Below are positions 1-12,343 of a stretch of 64,000 nucleotides of DNA, piece by piece. Source of the DNA: Nicotiana tabacum (lineage: Eukaryota; Streptophyta; Magnoliopsida; Solanales; Solanaceae). The translations under genes and the position numbers were made by a program. The stretch is from positions 109,380,001 through 109,444,000 of the forward strand of contig NC_134102.1 of the NCBI RefSeq assembly GCF_000715075.1, written 5' to 3'. The notes beneath the pieces are model-generated. The model worked only from the letters and a program-made list of their open reading frames with translations, was not told the origin of the DNA and did not search any database. Every line of letters begins with the position of its first letter. The stretch's first letter is position 1.

Positions 1-1095
1 CGAATATCCGTCGGAGATGGCAGACTTACTTCCATAGTCTCTTGAACGAGGACAAAGAGGCGGATCCAGGATTTTAAGACCATGGGTGCAGCACGATACT
101 TGTCATAATATTAAGTGATGTATATCTTTTTAGTGTTTTATGGCATATTAATAATTTTGCACATTATTCAACCAGATAAGCTACAATCTTACTATTCTAA
201 ATATGTGTTTGGCATTAATATTATCAATTATAATCCGACAATCATTGCAAAATGTTTATCTTAAAACATGTTCATGCTTTAGCATATAATTCAAAATAAA
301 AAGGAAAAGTAGAATACTAATGAAAATTTAATACTGTAAAAATTGAAACTTTGAAAATTTTATAGCTAAAAGAAAATGAAATTATCAAAAAGCTCTTAGA
401 GCATATGACAAGTTCTTTATATGTGACTTGCTTATCCAAAAAATGAAAAGTATATTTTATCCTATAATTTTGAATTTTTTTTTTCATAATTTGATTGAAA
501 TTCAAATATGTTTATGCAATAATTTTGGATAAAAATATTTAAAACAAGTCTCATCATGGAGTTAGATCTTATTGTCACATAAATTATTTATAATAAAACT
601 AATTTATAGTGGATCAAGATAAGACAAATCTCAATGCAAGTAATAAGTAGTTTAATTTCTGACTCCTTAAATTGTTGTTTACCCTGAAGACTTGGAGAAG
701 AAGATAAAAAAGGAAAAAAAATGATAAGAAGGAAAAAAATAGAACTAAAACAAAAAAAGAGCTACGAGGTACAAATTAAATACGTAGTATTATATTAATG
801 TGTGTCCATAGGGTCTCGACCGGAGGCACCAATACCAAAATTTGAGCATGGGTGCCATCTACTCTCTATGGCTAAACCATTGAAAATTTGTACATAAAAT
901 CTGCTTTTACTTGGCAAGAGGATGGGTGCATGTGCCCCACATTTGCTAACATAGATACGCCCCTGAAAGAGGATGGGAACAAAGACATTGTTCTGGGTGA
1001 TTTGGGATCCTCCGAGAGCCGTTGCGACTTTGGGTATTGCAGGTGGATTAGAGTTGAGGAGGTTGGGGGGGCTAGACGTAAGATGAGCAGGGGCA
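1..1095 (+). mobile_element. RTE-type LINE fragment (copy 1), interrupted by a DNA transposon
   Basis: Bases 1-52 and 964-1095 read as the endonuclease-to-RT linker of a plant RTE-type LINE, closely matching the second copy at 1975-3070. The LINE text is split by the element at 53-963. The copy stops abruptly near 1095, just before the RT domain, where it runs into unrelated DNA. The left part lies outside the window. It codes for nothing intact. Confidence 0.75.
53..963. mobile_element. MULE-like non-autonomous DNA transposon in LINE copy 1
   Basis: A 911-bp AT-rich insertion starts with a GAGGCGGATCCAGG-like end and finishes with GATACGCCC, giving short, imperfect inverted ends. It is flanked by TGAACGAGGA (43-52) and TGAAAGAGGA (964-973), a 9-of-10 match taken as the target-site duplication. 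The LINE reading resumes after it. There is no transposase reading frame. Its ends match the smaller GGCGGA MITEs elsewhere in this window. The superfamily (Mutator-like) is inferred from the 9-10 bp duplication. Confidence 0.65.
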
Positions 1096-1339
1096 TTCCG
1101 CTGGATAATCTTACTCGGTTTTTATTGTTCTGTTCAAACTTATAAATATCAGTAGGCTCATATTATTATCAAATGGGAAGAATTTATAGCTTCGGATGTT
1201 GTGTATATGTTTCCAAAATATAAATAAAGGAAAGTTACTCCCAACTGCAGTAACAAATTATCATTTTCATTCAGAAAGATTAACATAGAAAAACCCACAA
1301 AGTCTACCAGTTAATTTCACTTATATCCCTATTAAAAAT

Positions 1340-1500
1340 CAAAGATTAGAACTGGAATTGTAGGGGGCACTCAACTTGAGAACCCCTCCAAAAATTGGTG
1401 TATGCCACTGAATGCAGCGCGCCCACGGTATTCTTTAGTAAAAGGAGAAAGAAAAGTTGCTTTGTGCTCACTGCGTTAGTTGCATGAGTTTTGCATTGTG
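1340..1500 (+). repeat. Divergent copy of the repeated core also found at 24.8, 26.7 and 45.3 kb
   Basis: This stretch aligns by eye with 24800-24985, 26690-26880 and 45300-45550: shared blocks include the CTCCAAAAAT and GTATTCTTTAGTA motifs and the GTGCTCAC block. Here it is more divergent and does not keep the 60-codon frame seen in the other copies. Its presence away from the tandem array shows that the core is itself a dispersed repeat. Confidence 0.6.
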
Positions 1501-1586
1501 CTTAAGTAACCTTTTATATCTAACAAGAAGTTTGGGCTTACTCTTTCTTTTATGATGTGGGAGTCAGCTCTCTTCTGTGGTTTAGA

Positions 1587-1735
1587 GTACAACAACAACA
1601 ATCCAGTATAATCTCACTAGTGGGGTATGGGGAGGGTAGTGTGTAGCGAGGTTATTTCCGATAGACTCTCGGCTCCCTCTCTCCAAGAACTCCCCACCTT
1701 GCTCTTGGGGTGACTGGAACTCACACCTATTATTT
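1587..1735 (-). mobile_element. TS-like SINE / RTE 3' end fragment
   Basis: On the minus strand this reads as the body of a solanaceous SINE: the CACCCCAAGAGCAAGGTGG block, the GGAGCCGAG block, a CTACCCTCCCC block, then GAGATTATACTGG and a TTG-rich tail (ACAACAACAAC at 1591 on the plus strand). TS SINEs share this 3' end with RTE LINEs, which are thought to mobilise them. The TS assignment is from memory of the family. Confidence 0.6.
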
Positions 1736-2029
1736 TTATTCATTTAAGGTTCTTGGTAATTTTGAAAAAATAGATGCTGGAAGCTGGCTAGGAAGGAGGC
1801 GAAGTTAATAGTTACGGCGGCTAAGACTGCAGCATTTAGTCGTTTATACGAAGAACTTGAGGGTAAAGGCAGGGATAAGAGGTTTTTAGGCTAGCCAAGG
1901 TGAGAGAAAGAAAGACCTGCGACTTGGACGAAGTGACGTGCATCAATGACGAAGAAGGTAGAGTTTTGTTGGATGAGGCGCATATCGTCGGAGATGGCAA
2001 ACGTACTTCCATAGTCTCTTGAACGAGGA

Positions 2030-2939
2030 CAGAGAGGCGGGTCCACGATTTTAAGACCATGGGTGCACCACGATACTTGTCATAATATTAAGTGATGTAT
2101 ATTTCTTTTAGTGTTTTATGACATATTAATAATTTTGCACATTATTCAACGAGATAAGCTATAATCTTACTATTCTAAATTTGTGTTTGTCATTGATATT
2201 ATCAATTATAATTCGACAATCATGGCATAATGTTTATCTTAAAACATGTTCAGGCTTTAGCATATAATTCAAAATAAAAAGGAAAAGTAGAATACTAATG
2301 AAAATTTAATACCGTAAAAATTGAAACTTTACAAATTTTATAGCTAAAAGAAAATGAAAATATCAAAAAGCTCTTAGAGCATATGACAAGTTCTTTATAT
2401 GTGACTTGCTTATCCAAAAAAAGAAAAGTATATTTTATCCTATAAATTTTGAAAAAGAATTTTAATAATTTGATTGAAATTCAAATATGTTTAAGCAATA
2501 ATTTGGGATAAAAATATTTAAACAAGTCTCATCATAGACTTAGATCTTATTGTCACATAAATTATTTATAATAAAACCAATTTATAGTGGTTCAAGATAA
2601 GACAAATCTCAATGGAAGTAATAAGTAGTTTAATTTCTGACTCCTTAAGTTGTTGTTTACCATGAAAACTTGGAGAAGGAGATAAAAAAGAAAAAATGAT
2701 AAGAAGGAAAAAAAATAGAACTAAAATAAAAAAAGTGCTACGGGGTACAAACTAAATACGTAGTATTATATTAATGTGTGTCAATGGGGTCTCGACCTGA
2801 GGCACCAATACCAGAATTTGAGCATGGGTGCCATCTACTCTATATGGCTAAACCATTGAAAATTTGTACATAAAATCTGCTTTTACTTGGTAAGAGGATG
2901 GGTACATGTGCCCCACATTTGCTAACATAGATACGCCCC
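2030..2939. mobile_element. MULE-like non-autonomous DNA transposon in LINE copy 2
   Basis: This 910-bp insertion is nearly the same sequence as 53-963 and sits at exactly the same LINE position. Flanks are TGAACGAGGA (2020-2029) and TGACCGAAGA (2940-2949), an eroded version of the copy-1 duplication. No transposase is encoded. Confidence 0.65.
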
Positions 2940-3086
2940 TGACCGAAGATGGGAACAGAGACATTGTTCTGGGTGATTTGGGATCCTCCGAGAGTCGTTG
3001 CGACTTTGGGTATTGCAGGCGGATTAGAGTTGAGGAGGTTGTGGGTGCTATGCGTAAGATGAGCAAGGACAGCACTACCGGACCAA

Positions 3087-3872
3087 ATGAGATCCCCGGT
3101 GGAGTTTAGGAAGAGTGTGGGCAGGGCGGGCTTGGAGTGGCTTACTAGATTATTTAATGTCATTTTTGGGACGAAAAAGATGCCCGAAAAGTGGAGATGG
3201 AGCATAATGGTTCATGTGTACAAGAATAAGGATGATATCCAAAATTGCAACAACTATCGGGGTATTAAGCTGCTTAGTCATACTATGAAGGTATGGGAGA
3301 GGGTGGTGGAGCTAAGGGTGAGGAGAAGAGTGTCTATTTTCGAGAACCAGTTTGGGTTTATGCAAGGACGTTTGACTACGGAAGTCATTCACCTTGTTAG
3401 GATATTGATGGAACAATATAGGGAGAGGAAGAGTGACTTGCATATGGTGTTCATCGATTTAGAAAAAGCTTACGCTAAAGTCCCGAGGGAGGTTCTGTGG
3501 AGATGTTTGGAGGCTTGAGGGGTACCTGTGGCCTACATTAGGATGATTAAAGACATGTATGAGAGAGCGAAGATCTGTGTGAGGACAGTGGGGGGGGTCT
3601 TGGACCATTTTTTGATCATGATGGGGTTGCATCAGGGGTCGGTACTCAGCCCTTTTTTGTTTGCCCTGGCAGTAGACGTACTGACTCGCTATATCCAAGG
3701 GGAGGTGTTGTGGTGCATGTTATTTCCAGACGACATTATTTTGATTGGTGAGACGCAAGATGATATTAATGCGAGATTAGAGGTGTGGAGACAGACCCTG
3801 GAGTCTAAAGGTTTAATATTGAGCAAAACCAAGATAGAATACTTGGAGTGTAAGTTTAGCGGTACTACTTAG
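3087..3872 (+). pseudogene. LINE reverse transcriptase, broken
   Basis: Two consecutive stretches (3087-3518 and 3528-3872) in one frame encode an RTE reverse transcriptase; one TGA (3516-3518) separates them where the family has Arg (CGA to TGA). Visible RT blocks are the [11 protein letters not shown] fingers region, the [10 protein letters not shown] block, the [13 protein letters not shown] palm A motif and the [13 protein letters not shown] block. The catalytic box reads LFPDD where the family has FADD, so Ala is replaced by Pro beside the two Asp residues. A further stop near 3872 and frameshifts follow. The enzyme would have copied LINE RNA at a nicked target; this copy cannot. Confidence 0.85.
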
Positions 3873-4234
3873 GGAGTGGAAGGGAAGGTGAGGCTGGATT
3901 CAGAAGTCATCCCTAGGAGGGGGAGTTTTAAGTACCTTGGGTCTATTTTACAGGGGATGGGGAGATTGATGAAGGTGTCACACATCGTATTAGGGCGGGA
4001 TGGATGAAATGAAAACTTGCTTTCGGTGTTTTGTGTGACAAAAAGATACTACCAAAACTTAAAGGCATGGTTTATAGAGCGGTGGTCAGGCCGGCTATAT
4101 TGTATGGGGTTGAGTGTTGGCCAGTCAATAGCTCTTACGTCTAAAAGATGAAGGTAGCAGAGATGAGGATGTTGAGATGGATGTGAGGGTACACCAGATT
4201 AGATAAGATTCGGAATGAAGTTTTTCGGGATAAG

Positions 4235-4462
4235 GTGGGTGTGACCCCTATTGAGGAAAAGATGCAAGAAGCACGACTTAGATGGTTTGGACATATGAGG
4301 AGGAGAAGCACAGATGCTCCGGTAAAGAGGTCTGAGAGGTTGACATTGGAGGGTCTCAGGAGAGGTAGAGGTAGGCCGAAGAAGAATTGGGGTGAGATGA
4401 TTAGGTATGACATGGCGCAGCTACAGCTGACCAAGGACATGATGTGTGGTAGGAAGGTGTGA
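4235..4462 (+). pseudogene. LINE ORF C-terminal part
   Basis: An open stretch of 75 codons encodes the conserved RTE C-terminus (RLRWFGHMRRR, then a basic RGRGRPKKNW segment), separated from the RT part by frameshifts between 3872 and 4235. It is a remnant of the same LINE, not an independent gene. Confidence 0.75.
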
Positions 4463-4837
4463 AGGTCGAAGATTAGGATAGTAGGTTAGGTAGTCTAGAT
4501 TATTCAGACAGGTAGTGTTAGTGCGTACTCTCGCATTTGGTTGGTAGTAGTCTTATTTGAATACATGTCATTTTTTTTACATTTCGATCATCTTACTATC
4601 TTGTTGTGTATGCTACTTTTACATGGTTTTTCGGTGTTGTCCCATCTTGTTTCTTGTTATTATTGTGGTACCTATGCTTGCCTAAGCCGAGGGTCTATTG
4701 GAAACACCTTCTCTACCTCCACAAAGGTAGGGGTAAAGTCTGCGTATACACTATCCTCCCCAAACTACATTATATGGGATTATAATGGGTATGTTGTTAT
4801 TTAGATGCTGGAAGCTAGCATATGTAATGTCGCATGC

Positions 4838-5023
4838 AGAGGGAGATTCAAGATTTGAATTTTATGAGTTCCTATGATAACTTTAAGTAAATTTATAATA
4901 ATAACTCGGTTCACAATTAAATATCTATAGATATTTAGTGAAATTTTTAACACATACACACTATCTAGGCAAAAGTTACTGGGTTCATGTGTACCTATAT
5001 GTCGTATGGCAAATGCGCCCCTG
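4838..5023. mobile_element. GGCGGA-family MITE, 186 bp
   Basis: The element starts AGAGGGAGATTCAAGATTTG and ends TGCGCCCCTG. It is flanked by GTCGCATGC (4829-4837) and GTCGCATGG (5024-5032), a 9-bp duplication with one mismatch. It has the same length as 52279-52464 and shares internal blocks with it (CAATTAAATAT, GCAAAAG, TGGGTT). No coding capacity. The chromovirus at 5038 inserted right beside it. Confidence 0.75.
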
Positions 5024-5037
5024 GTCGCATGGAATGT

Positions 5038-7127
5038 TGTCACGACCCAAACTGATGGACTTTGACGAGTGCCCGAGTTCTACCTACCGAACACCCTTAA
5101 GCATATGTTTAAGATATAAACATGAAATAAGTGTAGGTCATGCATAACATCTGCCCCTAAACTATTGAATCGTGTGAATAACATACGTGAGGAGACATAC
5201 TCGAAAGACATATATACATATACATGTGGAATACAGTAGGGCGAGCCGACAAGGCCACATACAATCCAATTATAGATGACTGTCTACAGACCTCTAATAG
5301 AGTGTAAAACTACCCTTATATATATACAAACGTATCGTACCAAAATCCAATAGCAGCTCCGGATCAAATGGAGCACATCAACTCTCACTGAGCTAGGATC
5401 CTAAGGAGGGGGACCATCAGCCTGTCTACCTATACCTGCAGGCATGAAACGCAGGCCCCCAGGCAATAGAGGAGTCAGTACAAATAATGTACCGAGTATG
5501 TAAGGCATAAAATCAATATATAAAAGGCATGAAAGAAACATTGAGTAAAGAACTCAACCTGTAAGTCTGAATAGCTCTGTGAATCATGAATATATTTATA
5601 ATGTCATGCGTATGCGTATAAATGTCATATCATGCATAGGTATATGCGTACATAACATCATCAAGCTCCTGAGGGCATCCCATCATATCATCTCAGCCTC
5701 TGTGGGCGAAATCATAAACGTATACCAGCTGATCAGGTGGTGGTGCGTATATAACGCCATCTGGTCATGGGTCAATATACATTTATAAATGAATGTGGTG
5801 CATACTGAAATAATTCAATAAGATCTCTAGGAATGTCATGAGACCCATGAACAGACGATATGATAGTAGGCCATATGGGGAATCAAGAACATAGGTAACC
5901 CTAGTACTTCTATGAATAGAATCATTCTTGAAAGAGGCGTGCTTGCTCGTTTCGTTGTATCATATGGATCATATAAAATTAAAAGAAGGGATAGCCTTAA
6001 CATACCTGTATGATCTCTTACTTATTACTCAACCAAGCTCAACACAACTTCTTGCATCTACAACAAGTGAAATGATATTGCCGTTAACATATAATGTCGT
6101 ACAATCGTATTTGGCTAGTCGTATGGCTTAAGAAAATCGGGCAGCAACTCCCCTATTTTTAATACATCCCAAAGACTACTAAGGGTCATCAATAACCTAA
6201 CAACAACAACTATAACCAACAATAGCAACAACAACAATATTATCTAATATGAGTTTCTCTGATTATCTTAACAATCATATTGAGCGGCAATCTCGTTTTT
6301 ATTCATAACAAGATATAAATTGAATCCAAATCTTATTCCATAAATTAGTTTACAACCTTCAGAACATCATACTTATATGTACTATATTATTTTTAGTTCA
6401 AAACATCCACAAAATGCCTTCCAAAACAGCCCCATACGTCTAGCACCTTACTTTTTATCGTCAATCACTTGTTTTTCATCTTTTCTTCTTCAATCAACTT
6501 AATTAACACCTAGAAAAAACTTAACAACAACAGCCACAATATTATCTCATGTTTTTTCAAGTGCTATCTTATGGTTTTTCACTCAAACAACACAACCAAC
6601 AAAAGATTAACCTTAGGTAAAATCAAGAAAGATGTTATACATACCTTGGACAACAGCTACAACTCGAAACCCCATCTTAACTTAGCTCACAATAGCCCTT
6701 AATCACACCACAACATCATAGAAGCATTCTCTTTTAGTCTTTAACACCTTTGATGATGATTTGAGTTGATTTCCCTTGAGTTTGGTTCTTGGGATCTTGG
6801 AATATGTTAGGTAGGGTTTTGGAGAGATTTTGGACGAAATTTGGGTGAGAAATGGCCCGAAATTAGGCTGAAACATCTTTTAAAAGACGTATGGTCGGTG
6901 TCTATCTCAAGTGGGTCCCAACCGATTTGCTTGCGCAGTCTCGCGACAATGCGGATATCTCTCTACTTCGATGTCGTATCGATGAACGGTTTAATCCGAT
7001 TTTTTCCAAACTTTATATTTTCTATCGAAACATCATATATAGACATATTATGACTTTATACTCATTTAAATCATGATTAAAAAGTCTCATATTCATTACA
7101 TCACTTTGGGACGCACAGGGTGTAACA
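5038..7127 (-). repeat. 3' LTR of the Tekay element
   Basis: A 2090-bp terminal repeat, TGTCACGACCC to GGTGTAACA on the plus strand. Compared with the other LTR it lacks about 150 bp around 6990 and a short insert near 5760. It is AT-rich and has no long frames. Confidence 0.9.
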
Positions 7128-7141
7128 ATCTTCCCCCCTAG
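7128..7141 (-). other. Polypurine tract of the Tekay element
   Basis: Directly inside the 3' LTR, the minus strand reads CTAGGGGGGAAGAT, a purine-rich plus-strand primer site typical of LTR retrotransposons. Confidence 0.8.
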
Positions 7142-7299
7142 AAACATTCGTCCTCGAATGTTAAACTCCCAAAAATCTATAGAAATTTTGCCAGAGTCTC
7201 CTCTGTAACGGTACTACTACCAACCTGTCACACAGCAAACCCAACAATACAAATCCACACAGGGCCACAATCATCAATAACACCAATAGCCTCACACGA

Positions 7300-7560
7300 C
7301 TAATAATAATAACTAACATAAGAGTCAAGTATCATATACGTACCTAAAGGTTGTGATGTCTCAGTCCGATCCTCCTCCGAAAGCGGAAACAAGTGAGGAT
7401 ACCTAGTCTTCATTTCTTCTCCAGCTTCCCAAATCATCTCCTCCACATTATTATTTCTCCAAAGTACTTTAACCGAAGCTACATCCTTAGTTCTCAATCT
7501 TCGAACTTGTCTATCTAGTATAGCAATGGGAGCTTCATCATATGATAACTGCTCTGTAAC
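7300..7560 (-). pseudogene. Tekay pol C-terminus with chromodomain remnant
   Basis: The minus strand encodes the end of pol: an AILDRQVRRLRTKD segment, then VLWRNNNVEEMIWEAGEEM, then RYPHLF, ending at a stop at 7300. This is the chromodomain-like tail that targets chromovirus integration to heterochromatin. The tail is open from about 7560, but upstream frames are broken. Confidence 0.8.
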
Positions 7561-8061
7561 CTAAACATCATCAACTGGAATGACTTTAGATTGATATCCA
7601 ATACACTTACGGAGCATAGACACATGAAAGACTGGATGTACAAACTCCAAGTTGGAAGGTTAGTTTAACTCATATGATACTTGGCCTACTCTGCGTCTAA
7701 TCTTATAATGTCCAATGTACCGAGGGCTAAGCTTTCCTTTCTTACCGAATCTCATAACGCCTTTCATCGGTGATACCGTTAGGAATACCCAGTCGTCTAC
7801 CTGAAACTCCAAGTCTTGTCGTCAAATATCTGCATAGGACTCCTGACGACTCTGAGCTGCTGATAGCCTTTCACTTATAAGCTTAATCTTCTTAACTTCC
7901 TGCTATACCAACTCTGGTCCTACTAACTTAGTTTCCCCAATCTATAACCATCTGATAGGAGACCTACACTTTCGTCCGTAAAGAGCTTCGTATAAAGCCA
8001 TCTGAATGCTGGAATGATAACTATTATTATATGCAAACTCAATAAGTGGAAGATGATCATC

Positions 8062-8796
8062 CTAGCTACCCTTGAAGTCCATCACACAAGCCTGTAGCAT
8101 ATCCTCCAGTGTCTGAATAGTACGCTCAGCCTGACCGTCTGTCTGGGGATGAAATGTTGTACTAAGACTTACCTGAGTCCCCAATCCTTTTTGAAAGGAC
8201 CTCCAAAAATTAGTTGTAAACTGAGTACCTCTATCTAAGATAATAGATATAGTGACACCATGAAGTCGTACTATCTCCTTAATGTAAAGCCTTGCATATT
8301 CTTCTGCTAAATACCTAGTCCTGACATACAGAAAATGAGCTAATTTTGTAAGTCTATCAACAATAACCCATATAGAATCGAACTTACACTGGGTACGAGG
8401 TAAGCCTATGATGAAATCCATATTAATCACTTCCTATTTTCAAGTTGGAATCTCTATAGCCTGCAATAATCCACCGGGTTTCTGATGCTCAATCTTAACC
8501 TGCTAACAATTAGGGCATTAAGCAACAAGCTCTGTTATATCCTTCTTCATTCCGTCCCACCAGTATATTCCCCTGATATCATGATACATCTTCGTCTCTC
8601 CTGGATGAATAGAATAACAAGAATAGTGAGCTTCTCTCATAACCTGCTGGTGCAACCCTGCCATATTAGGAACACATAGTCGACCTCGATATCTGAGGAT
8701 TCCATCTCCTGTAATCTCAAATGGTGTCTTCTCCTTTTGAAGGGTTATATCTCTGTAGTGAGCTAGCACAGGATCTTCATACTGGCGTTCCTTCAC
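8062..8796 (-). pseudogene. Tekay integrase, broken
   Basis: Two open pieces: 8518-8796 holds the zinc-binding N-terminus (HQQVMREAHYS and HPG region before a CPNC-type end), and 8062-8430 holds the catalytic core ([31 protein letters not shown], covering the D, D and E positions). A stop and a damaged stretch separate them at about 8430-8518. In an intact element this enzyme would insert the cDNA into chromatin. Confidence 0.85.
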
Positions 8797-8879
8797 TTTA
8801 GTTACTAGAGAGGATGTTGTCGTGTCCTGAATAGTAACTCTGGTACCACATGAATCTAGTAATTGAACTCCAAGATTAG

Positions 8880-10348
8880 CTAGCTGATGAATCTCACGAG
8901 TTATCTCACTCTTCTCTGGCTATAAATATGATAGGCTACCCATAGATCTACGGCTGAGGGCGTCGGCTACTACATTCGCCTTCCCTAGATGGTATAAAAT
9001 ATCAATATCATAGTCTTTCAGTAGCTCCAACCATCACCTATGATGTAAATTCAATTCCTTTTTCTTGAATATATACTGAAGGCTCTTATGGTCTGTATAA
9101 ATATCAACATGAATGCCATACAAATAGTGCCTCTACATCTTTAGTGCATGAATCATCGCGGCTAACTCTAAATCGTGGGTCGGGTAATTCTTCTCATGGT
9201 TTCTTAGTTGTCTAGAAGCGTAAGCAACAACCTTACCATGTTGCATCAATACATAACCCAATCCAACGCCTGAAGTGTCACAATAGATAACATAACCATC
9301 GGTTCCTTATAGAAGTGTTAGAACCGGTGCTGCAATCAATCTTTCCTTCAATGCCTGGAAACTCCGCTCACAAGTATCAGTCCACTGAAACTTAGTTGCC
9401 TTCTGAGTCAACTTTGTCAATGGTGCTGAAAGAGAAGAAAAACCCTCTACAAATCTCTTGTAATAACCTGCCAAACCCAGGAAGCAACGAACCTCCATCG
9501 GTGTCATGGGTATAGGCCAAGTCTTCACTGCCTCAATCTTCTGTGTATCAACCCGGATACCCTCACCTAAAATAATATGACCAAGGAAGGCTACAGAATT
9601 CAACCAGAATTCACATTTAGAGAATTTTGCATACAACTTCCTTTCTTGTAGAACATTGAGTACAGTAAAATAATCTGCATGCCCAGCCTCTAAACGGGAG
9701 TAAACCAAAATATCATCTATAAATACAATCACGAACTGATCTAGAAAAGGTCTGCACACACGGTTCATCAAGTCCATGAATATTGTTGGGGCATTGGTCA
9801 ACCCGAATGACATAACTCAAAACTCAAAGTGCCTGTATCTGCTCTTGAATGCTATCTTCGGAATATCTTTCTCTTTAACCCTTACCTGATGGTACCCAGA
9901 CCTCAAGTCTATCTTCGAGAAACATCTGGCACCCTGTAACAGATACAAATAAATCATCAATTCTCGGGAGCGAGTACTTATTCTTGATCGTCGCCTTATT
10001 CAACAGCCTATAATCAATACACATCCGCTAGGAACCATCTTTCTTTCTTACAAATAACACAGGTGCTCCCCACGGTGATGTACTAGGTATGATAAAGCCT
10101 TTTTCAAGCAAATCCCTCGGTTGTTCTTTCAACTCTCTCAGCTCTGCAGGTGCCATTCTATATGGAGGAATAGATATCGGCTGGGTATCTGGTAATGTGT
10201 CAATAGAAAACTCAATCTCCCACTCTAGCGGAAGGCCTGGAAGCTCATCGGGAAACTCATTAACCACCGGGATAGACTGAAGGGTCAGTGACTCTGCTTT
10301 CACATCCTGTACCCGAACTAAGTGATAAATATAGCCCTTTCTGATCAT
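8880..10348 (-). pseudogene. Tekay reverse transcriptase and RNase H, broken
   Basis: 10028-10348 encodes the RT N-terminus ([45 protein letters not shown]). 9307-9813 encodes the palm with FIDDILVYS, then the thumb and connection ([28 protein letters not shown]). RNase H text follows at about 9300-8930, including an HDLELAA block and an ADALSR end. Stops lie after the RT N-terminus and near 9300. It copied the element RNA and removed it from hybrids; it is inactive here. Confidence 0.85.
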
Positions 10349-10410
10349 CTTCCTTGCCTTGAGATAGGAAATAAACCTACCTCTTGGCGATGCAATATTA
10401 CCTTTCCACT

Positions 10411-10716
10411 TCAGAATTGGCTCCCTGGAAACTGGAACCGGACCGTCTTTGATCTACAATCAACATTAGCATAACAAGAAGCCAACCAATCCATACCCAT
10501 TATAACATCAAATTCCACCATATCTAACTCAATCAGGTCTGCTACTATAGAATGACTATGAACTACTACTATACAGTCTTTATATACCCGTCTAGCTATC
10601 ACTAGATCCCCAACAGGTGTAGACACCTCAAAAGGTTTAATCAACTCAAGTTCTATCCCAAACTTACTAGCAACCAATAGAGTGACGTATGATAAGGTGA
10701 AACCTGGATCAATCAA
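10411..10716 (-). pseudogene. Tekay aspartic protease region
   Basis: About 100 codons encode the retropepsin region between gag and RT. The family active site DSGATHSF appears here as DPGFTLSYV, and the second conserved block DVIMGMDWL is intact. The changed active-site triad (DSG to DPG) suggests loss of activity. It lies between the gag zinc knuckle and the RT. Confidence 0.75.
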
Positions 10717-10767
10717 TGCATATACATCATATGAGGAGACTGATAATATACATGTAATAATATTAGG

Positions 10768-12150
10768 TTATGACTCCTGATCCTGTCGACCCGTTAATGC
10801 ATAAATACAGTTCTGAGGACCATTCGAGCTAGATGCTCCACTTCTGCCTCTACCACGACCAGCTGGTGCCTGTAAACCTTGCCCAGGGGGGCGTACTGAT
10901 GATGACGAACTGGCTACATATCTCGCTGTCTGAGCTATACCTGCACCACCTCTCATCGGACAATCTCTCATAACGTGGCCTGGATAACCACAAGTATAAC
11001 AAACACCTAACCCTACAAGGCACTACCCGACATGCTGCTTACCACACTGAGCACATCGTGGCAAGGGTGGCCTCATCTGACTTGACTCACCCCTATACTG
11101 AGAACTAGAGGCCCTGAAATTCTGACTAGGCCCTGAATATGTGGAACTATCCAATCTCCTACCGGTAAACTGAGGGGGTGCACTAGCCGATGGTTAGGCT
11201 GGTTACCTCGGGTACTGCTATCGCTGACCACCTCAAAACTCACTAGAAGGACCTGAAGATCTTGCTCTCCTACTCTGGCCCCTATCATGCTCACAATCGG
11301 CCCTCTTCTTCTACTTACGCTCCTCTACGCCCTGAGCGTATGCCTGAATACGAGAAATATCTATGCCTGGCTGAAGTGATACTGACATACAGTCATTAAG
11401 CAGGTGCGGCTCCAACCCCATCACGAACCGGTGAACCCGATCCTCCATATTAGCTACAATAGTGAGAGTATACCTAGCCAAAGAATCTAACTGAAGGCTA
11501 TACTCCCGAACACTCATATTACCCTGCCGAAGGGTCAAGAACCTATCAACTCTGGCATGTCTAAGCTCTGGTGGCAAATAATGACGAATAAAAGCCTCTC
11601 TAAACTCTTGCCATACTGCTGGAGGGGCATCCTCACCTTTGGACAACTCCCAAAACTCATACCAATTAACTACAACATCCCGAAGTCTATAGGAAGTTAG
11701 CTCAACTGACTTAGTTGTAGTGGCCTTCATTACCCTTAAAGTTCTCTGCAACCTATCAATAAATACCTGAAGGTCCTCATTTGGATCTGCTCCAGTGAAT
11801 ATGGGAGGGTCTAAATTAATGATATCGTGAATCCTCACACTGATGGCCCTATCTGCATGACCGATACCTACCTCCTGGCGTCGAGCCTGTGCGGCCACTA
11901 ATCGAGTCAATAGCTGAATAGCATCTCTCATCTCTGGACCCTGTGCCTATGGCTGAGGAACTGGGGGTACTGGGGTTGGCGCTGGAGCTGGTGCCCCTCG
12001 GATCTCTTCCGGAGAAGGTAGGGTATGTGAAGTCTAAGATGGATTCTCACTATGTGACTCTCCCCGAGCCCTGGTAACTGGTGGCGCTCGACTTGTAGTC
12101 TCATCATCCACGGACTTGCCCTTCTGGGCAGCTGTAGCCTTCTTGGGCAT
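10768..12150 (-). pseudogene. Tekay gag, broken
   Basis: The start at 12150 (MPKKATAAQKG) fits the first ATG after the primer site. A Pro-rich linker with two stops leads to the capsid-like domain at 11311-11931 (DPPIFTGADPNEDLQVFIDRL, LTSYRLRDVV, WQEFREAFIRHYLPPELR), then a region with frame breaks, and a CX2CX4HX4C zinc knuckle (CYTCGYPGHVMRDC) near 10970. Gag would form the particle that packages element RNA. Confidence 0.85.
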
Positions 12151-12309
12151 CGCTGAAAACATAACATAACGTTAGGAAAATGAATTCTTATATCGCACGA
12201 TCTAAGATAAGAAGGGAGGGTAACATCCTATATGTCTTGTAGCCTCCTATTTATAAGTGTGGTGCACAACACACTCATAAACAAGACTCTACTAGACACG
12301 GTTTGCAGA

Positions 12310-12343
12310 CAACCCTAGGATGGAACTGCTCTGATACTACTAT
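12310..12343 (-). other. Primer binding site of the Tekay element
   Basis: Just inside the 5' LTR, the minus strand reads TAGTATCAGAGCAG. This resembles the TGGTATCAGAGC complement of initiator tRNA-Met used by most plant Ty3/gypsy elements, with one early mismatch. Confidence 0.75.

Larger units (their letters stand above)
1766..4804 (+). mobile_element. RTE-type LINE (copy 2), 5'-truncated and decayed
   Basis: The sequence runs from the linker upstream of RT (from AGATGCTGGAAGC) through RT and the C-terminal region to a 3' UTR with the CTACCTCCACAAAGGTAGG hairpin and a GGGATTATAATGGG end followed by a TTG-like tail near 4800. This 3' end is typical of asterid RTE LINEs. The 5' end is missing. 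A DNA transposon splits it at 2030-2939. Stop codons and frameshifts interrupt the coding text. Confidence 0.8.

Noticed and set aside
10089..10280. Plus-strand frame inside the Tekay RT
   Set aside because: It is the complement of a clear RT coding stretch with family motifs.
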